From: Chengkuizengella sp. SCS-71B
GTDB taxonomy: Bacteria > Bacillota > Bacilli > Paenibacillales > KCTC-33759
Direction of reading: 5' to 3'
Assembly (NCBI RefSeq): GCF_040100845.1
Contig: NZ_JAZHSH010000001.1
Location: 2,402,501 to 2,466,500 of the forward strand
Length of the DNA: 64,000 bases
Of this stretch, positions 62,079 through 64,000 are shown piece by piece (the first letter of the stretch is position 1; the number at the start of each line of letters is the position of its first letter). The position numbers and the translations under genes are program-made. The notes under the pieces were generated by a model. The model had not been told where the DNA came from, did not search any database, and saw only the letters and a program-made list of their open reading frames with translations.

Positions 62079-64000
62079 TCACCTCTCGACAGTTTCCATT
62101 ACGAATGCTTCAACAATATCCCCTTCTTTGAGGTCACTATAGTTTTCTATCGTTAATCCACATTCATAACCTTGAGCAACCTCTTTTGCATCATCTTTAA
62201 AACGTTTAAGGGAATCAAGCTGTCCTTCGTGAACTACAATACCCTCTCGAATTAAACGAACTTCAGCATTACGAGACATTTTACCAGAAGTCACCATACA
62301 ACCAGCGATCTTACCAACTTTACTGTTTTTAAATATATTTCTCACTTCTGCATGCCCAATAACAACTTCTTTAAATTCAGGATCTAACATCCCTTTCATC
62401 GCACTTTCAATTTCTTCAATTGCATTATAGATGATACGATGTAAACGCACATCCACTTGCTCTTGTTCTGCAGTTGCGATGGCCCTAGGGTCAGGTCTAA
62501 CATTAAATCCTATAATAATGGCATTTGAAGCAGAAGCCAAAATAATATCTGATTCAGTAATCGCACCAGCACCAGTATGAATGATCTTCACCCTTACGCC
62601 TTCAACATTGATTTTCTCCAATGAACCTTTTAATGCTTCAGCAGATCCTTGTACATCTGCTTTGATAATCACAGGAAGTTCCTTCATTTCTCCTTCTTGA
62701 ATATGCTTGAATAAATCATCTAAAGTTATGCGGTTATTCACATTCATTTCCTGTTGTCTTACTTCATTTGCTCTTTTATCCGCAATTGCCTTCGCTTTTT
62801 TCTCTTCTTCAAACACAATGAAAGGATCTCCAGCTTGTGGAACTTCTGTTAAACCTGTTAATTCTACAGGAGTAGATGGTCCAGCTACTTTAATTCTTCT
62901 TCCCTTATCATTTACCATGGCTCTTACACGACCAAAACATACACCCGCTACAAAAACATTTCCGATTTCCAAAGTACCTTGTTGTACTAGTACTCTTGCA
63001 ACAGGACCTCTTCCTTTATCCAGTTCTGCTTCAATCACAGTACCTCTAGCTCTTTTATTCGGATTTGCCTTAAGTTCTTCAACTTCTGTTACAAGCAAAA
63101 TCATTTCTAATAGTTCGTCTAAGCCTTCACCTTGTTTTGCGGATACATTAACGAAAATGGTATCTCCGCCCCACTCTTCAGGTACTAAATTGTACTCCGT
63201 AAGCTCTTGTTTAATTTTATCAGGATTTGCTTCTGGTTTATCTATTTTATTCACGGCAACTATAATTGGAACCTCTGCAGCTTTGGCGTGATTAATTGCT
63301 TCAACTGTTTGTGGCATAACTCCATCATCAGCCGCTACTACTAATATCGTAATATCCGTTATTCTTGAACCTCTTGCTCTCATTGTTGTAAAAGCTTCAT
63401 GACCAGGAGTATCAAGGAATGTAATTTTTTTATCATTTCTTGTTACTTGGTAAGCACCAATATGTTGTGTAATACCGCCAGCTTCTCCCTCAGTAACTTT
63501 CGTTTTTCTGATGGCGTCTAAAAGAGTCGTTTTTCCGTGATCGACATGGCCCATGATAGTCACAACAGCTGGACGTTCTTCTAAATCTTTTTCATCATCT
63601 ACTTCCTCAATTTCGAATTCATCTTCTTCTACTGGAAGTCTAATATCAACTTCAACTTTATACTCATCAGCAATAAGTTGAATCGTGTCTAGATCAATCT
63701 CCTGATTAATGTTTGCCATAACGCCAAGAAATAATAATTTTTTTATTACTTCTGAAACATCTTTATGCAAAAGCTTAGCTAATTCACCTACAGACATGTT
63801 TCCTCTAACAATGATCTTTTTAGGTGTATTATCAATTTTCTCTTTCACTTCTACATTGCTGTTTTGATATCGTTTATTCTTACCTTTATAATTTTTAAAA
63901 CCTCTAGAATTCGGTTGATTTCTTCTTTGTGAAGGTTTGAAATTTTTTGATGAACTATCGTTTCTTTTGTTTTGATAACCATTAGTGTTAGTTGTACCCT
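62079..64000 (-). CDS. infB: Translation initiation factor IF-2, partial at the window edge
   Basis: The reading frame stays open to the right edge; the 5' end is missing. The visible 640 residues start in an Asn/Gln/Arg/Lys-rich linker typical of the variable N-terminal region of IF-2 (from 64000 to about 63840), then the IF2_N domain ([16 protein letters not shown]), the GTPase with [21 protein letters not shown] and NKIDKPE, and the C-terminal fMet-tRNA-binding domains. GTG at 63848 is an internal codon, not the start. Confidence 0.96.
   Translation of the reverse strand, partial: GTTNTNGYQNKRNDSSSKNFKPSQRRNQPNSRGFKNYKGKNKRYQNSNVEVKEKIDNTPKKIIVRGNMSVGELAKLLHKDVSEVIKKLLFLGVMANINQEIDLDTIQLIADEYKVEVDIRLPVEEDEFEIEEVDDEKDLEERPAVVTIMGHVDHGKTTLLDAIRKTKVTEGEAGGITQHIGAYQVTRNDKKITFLDTPGHEAFTTMRARGSRITDITILVVAADDGVMPQTVEAINHAKAAEVPIIVAVNKIDKPEANPDKIKQELTEYNLVPEEWGGDTIFVNVSAKQGEGLDELLEMILLVTEVEELKANPNKRARGTVIEAELDKGRGPVARVLVQQGTLEIGNVFVAGVCFGRVRAMVNDKGRRIKVAGPSTPVELTGLTEVPQAGDPFIVFEEEKKAKAIADKRANEVRQQEMNVNNRITLDDLFKHIQEGEMKELPVIIKADVQGSAEALKGSLEKINVEGVRVKIIHTGAGAITESDIILASASNAIIIGFNVRPDPRAIATAEQEQVDVRLHRIIYNAIEEIESAMKGMLDPEFKEVVIGHAEVRNIFKNSKVGKIAGCMVTSGKMSRNAEVRLIREGIVVHEGQLDSLKRFKDDAKEVAQGYECGLTIENYSDLKEGDIVEAFVMETVER

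Noticed and set aside
62707-63291. 194-codon plus-strand frame
   Set aside because: Lies entirely antisense to infB, whose motifs are unmistakable; Ser/Thr-rich composition is typical of a shadow frame.
1-64000. CRISPR arrays, tRNA and rRNA genes, prophage
   Set aside because: No regularly spaced repeats, cloverleaf sequences, rRNA signatures or phage structural genes were recognised by reading; a tRNAscan or CRISPR search could not be run.

Overview
This window is a chromosomal segment of a low-GC, endospore-forming member of the Bacillales. The core genes read most like Paenibacillaceae: the RecA, KorAB-SpoVS-YmdB and RimO-PgsA-CinA blocks look like that family. It is my recognition of families and gene order, not a database result. 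Sporulation genes (spoVS, dpaA/dpaB, spoIIIE, sleB) and the conserved Bacillales neighbourhood from ricA-miaB through recA to infB support the placement. Nearly every gene is on the minus strand.

Region 1 (1-19.7 kb) is accessory. It holds ogt, bluB, a cysteine-rich duplicated protein, a MerR regulator fused to a zinc ribbon and a methyltransferase next to an MFS exporter, a ketone-body type operon (scoA-scoB-thiolase), a monooxygenase-fold protein, a GNAT acetyltransferase and a CPA2 antiporter. A cluster of five unrecognised beta-rich proteins follows, three of them tandem paralogues; two of these share an identical 25-bp block upstream. After it come a HAD phosphatase, Dps, a divergent double-HTH protein/tyrosine recombinase pair, an SRPBCC protein, a coiled-coil lipoprotein and VanW.

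Region 2 (19.7-37.6 kb) is core. It runs, in the minus direction, korAB, pduL-like, miaB and ricA; spoVS, ymdB and rny; recA and recX; rimO, pgsA and cinA; and ymfK, rodZ and yajQ. recA has its own promoter with an SOS box. A MITE-like 165-bp inverted-repeat element lies in its leader, and a relic of an IS200/IS605 tnpB lies downstream of it.

Region 3 (37.7-64 kb) is core and sporulation. It holds ymfF-ymfH-ymfI-ymfJ, sleB, spoIIIE, tepA-ylzJ, rnjB, dpaA-dpaB-asd-dapG-dapA (aspartate to dipicolinate and diaminopimelate), ylxY-mlpA-dut, pnp, rpsO and infB-rbfA-nrnA-truB-ribF. infB runs off the right edge.

Most transcription units end in clear intrinsic terminators, listed below. Three related hairpin repeats, two of which contain the stop codon of the upstream gene, suggest old IS200/IS605-type activity. 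The observations most worth checking are the ATT start codon of ymdB, the MerR-methyltransferase/MFS pair, the paralogue cluster with its shared promoter block, the folded element at 10.5 kb and the element inside the recA leader. No tRNA, rRNA or CRISPR array was seen.
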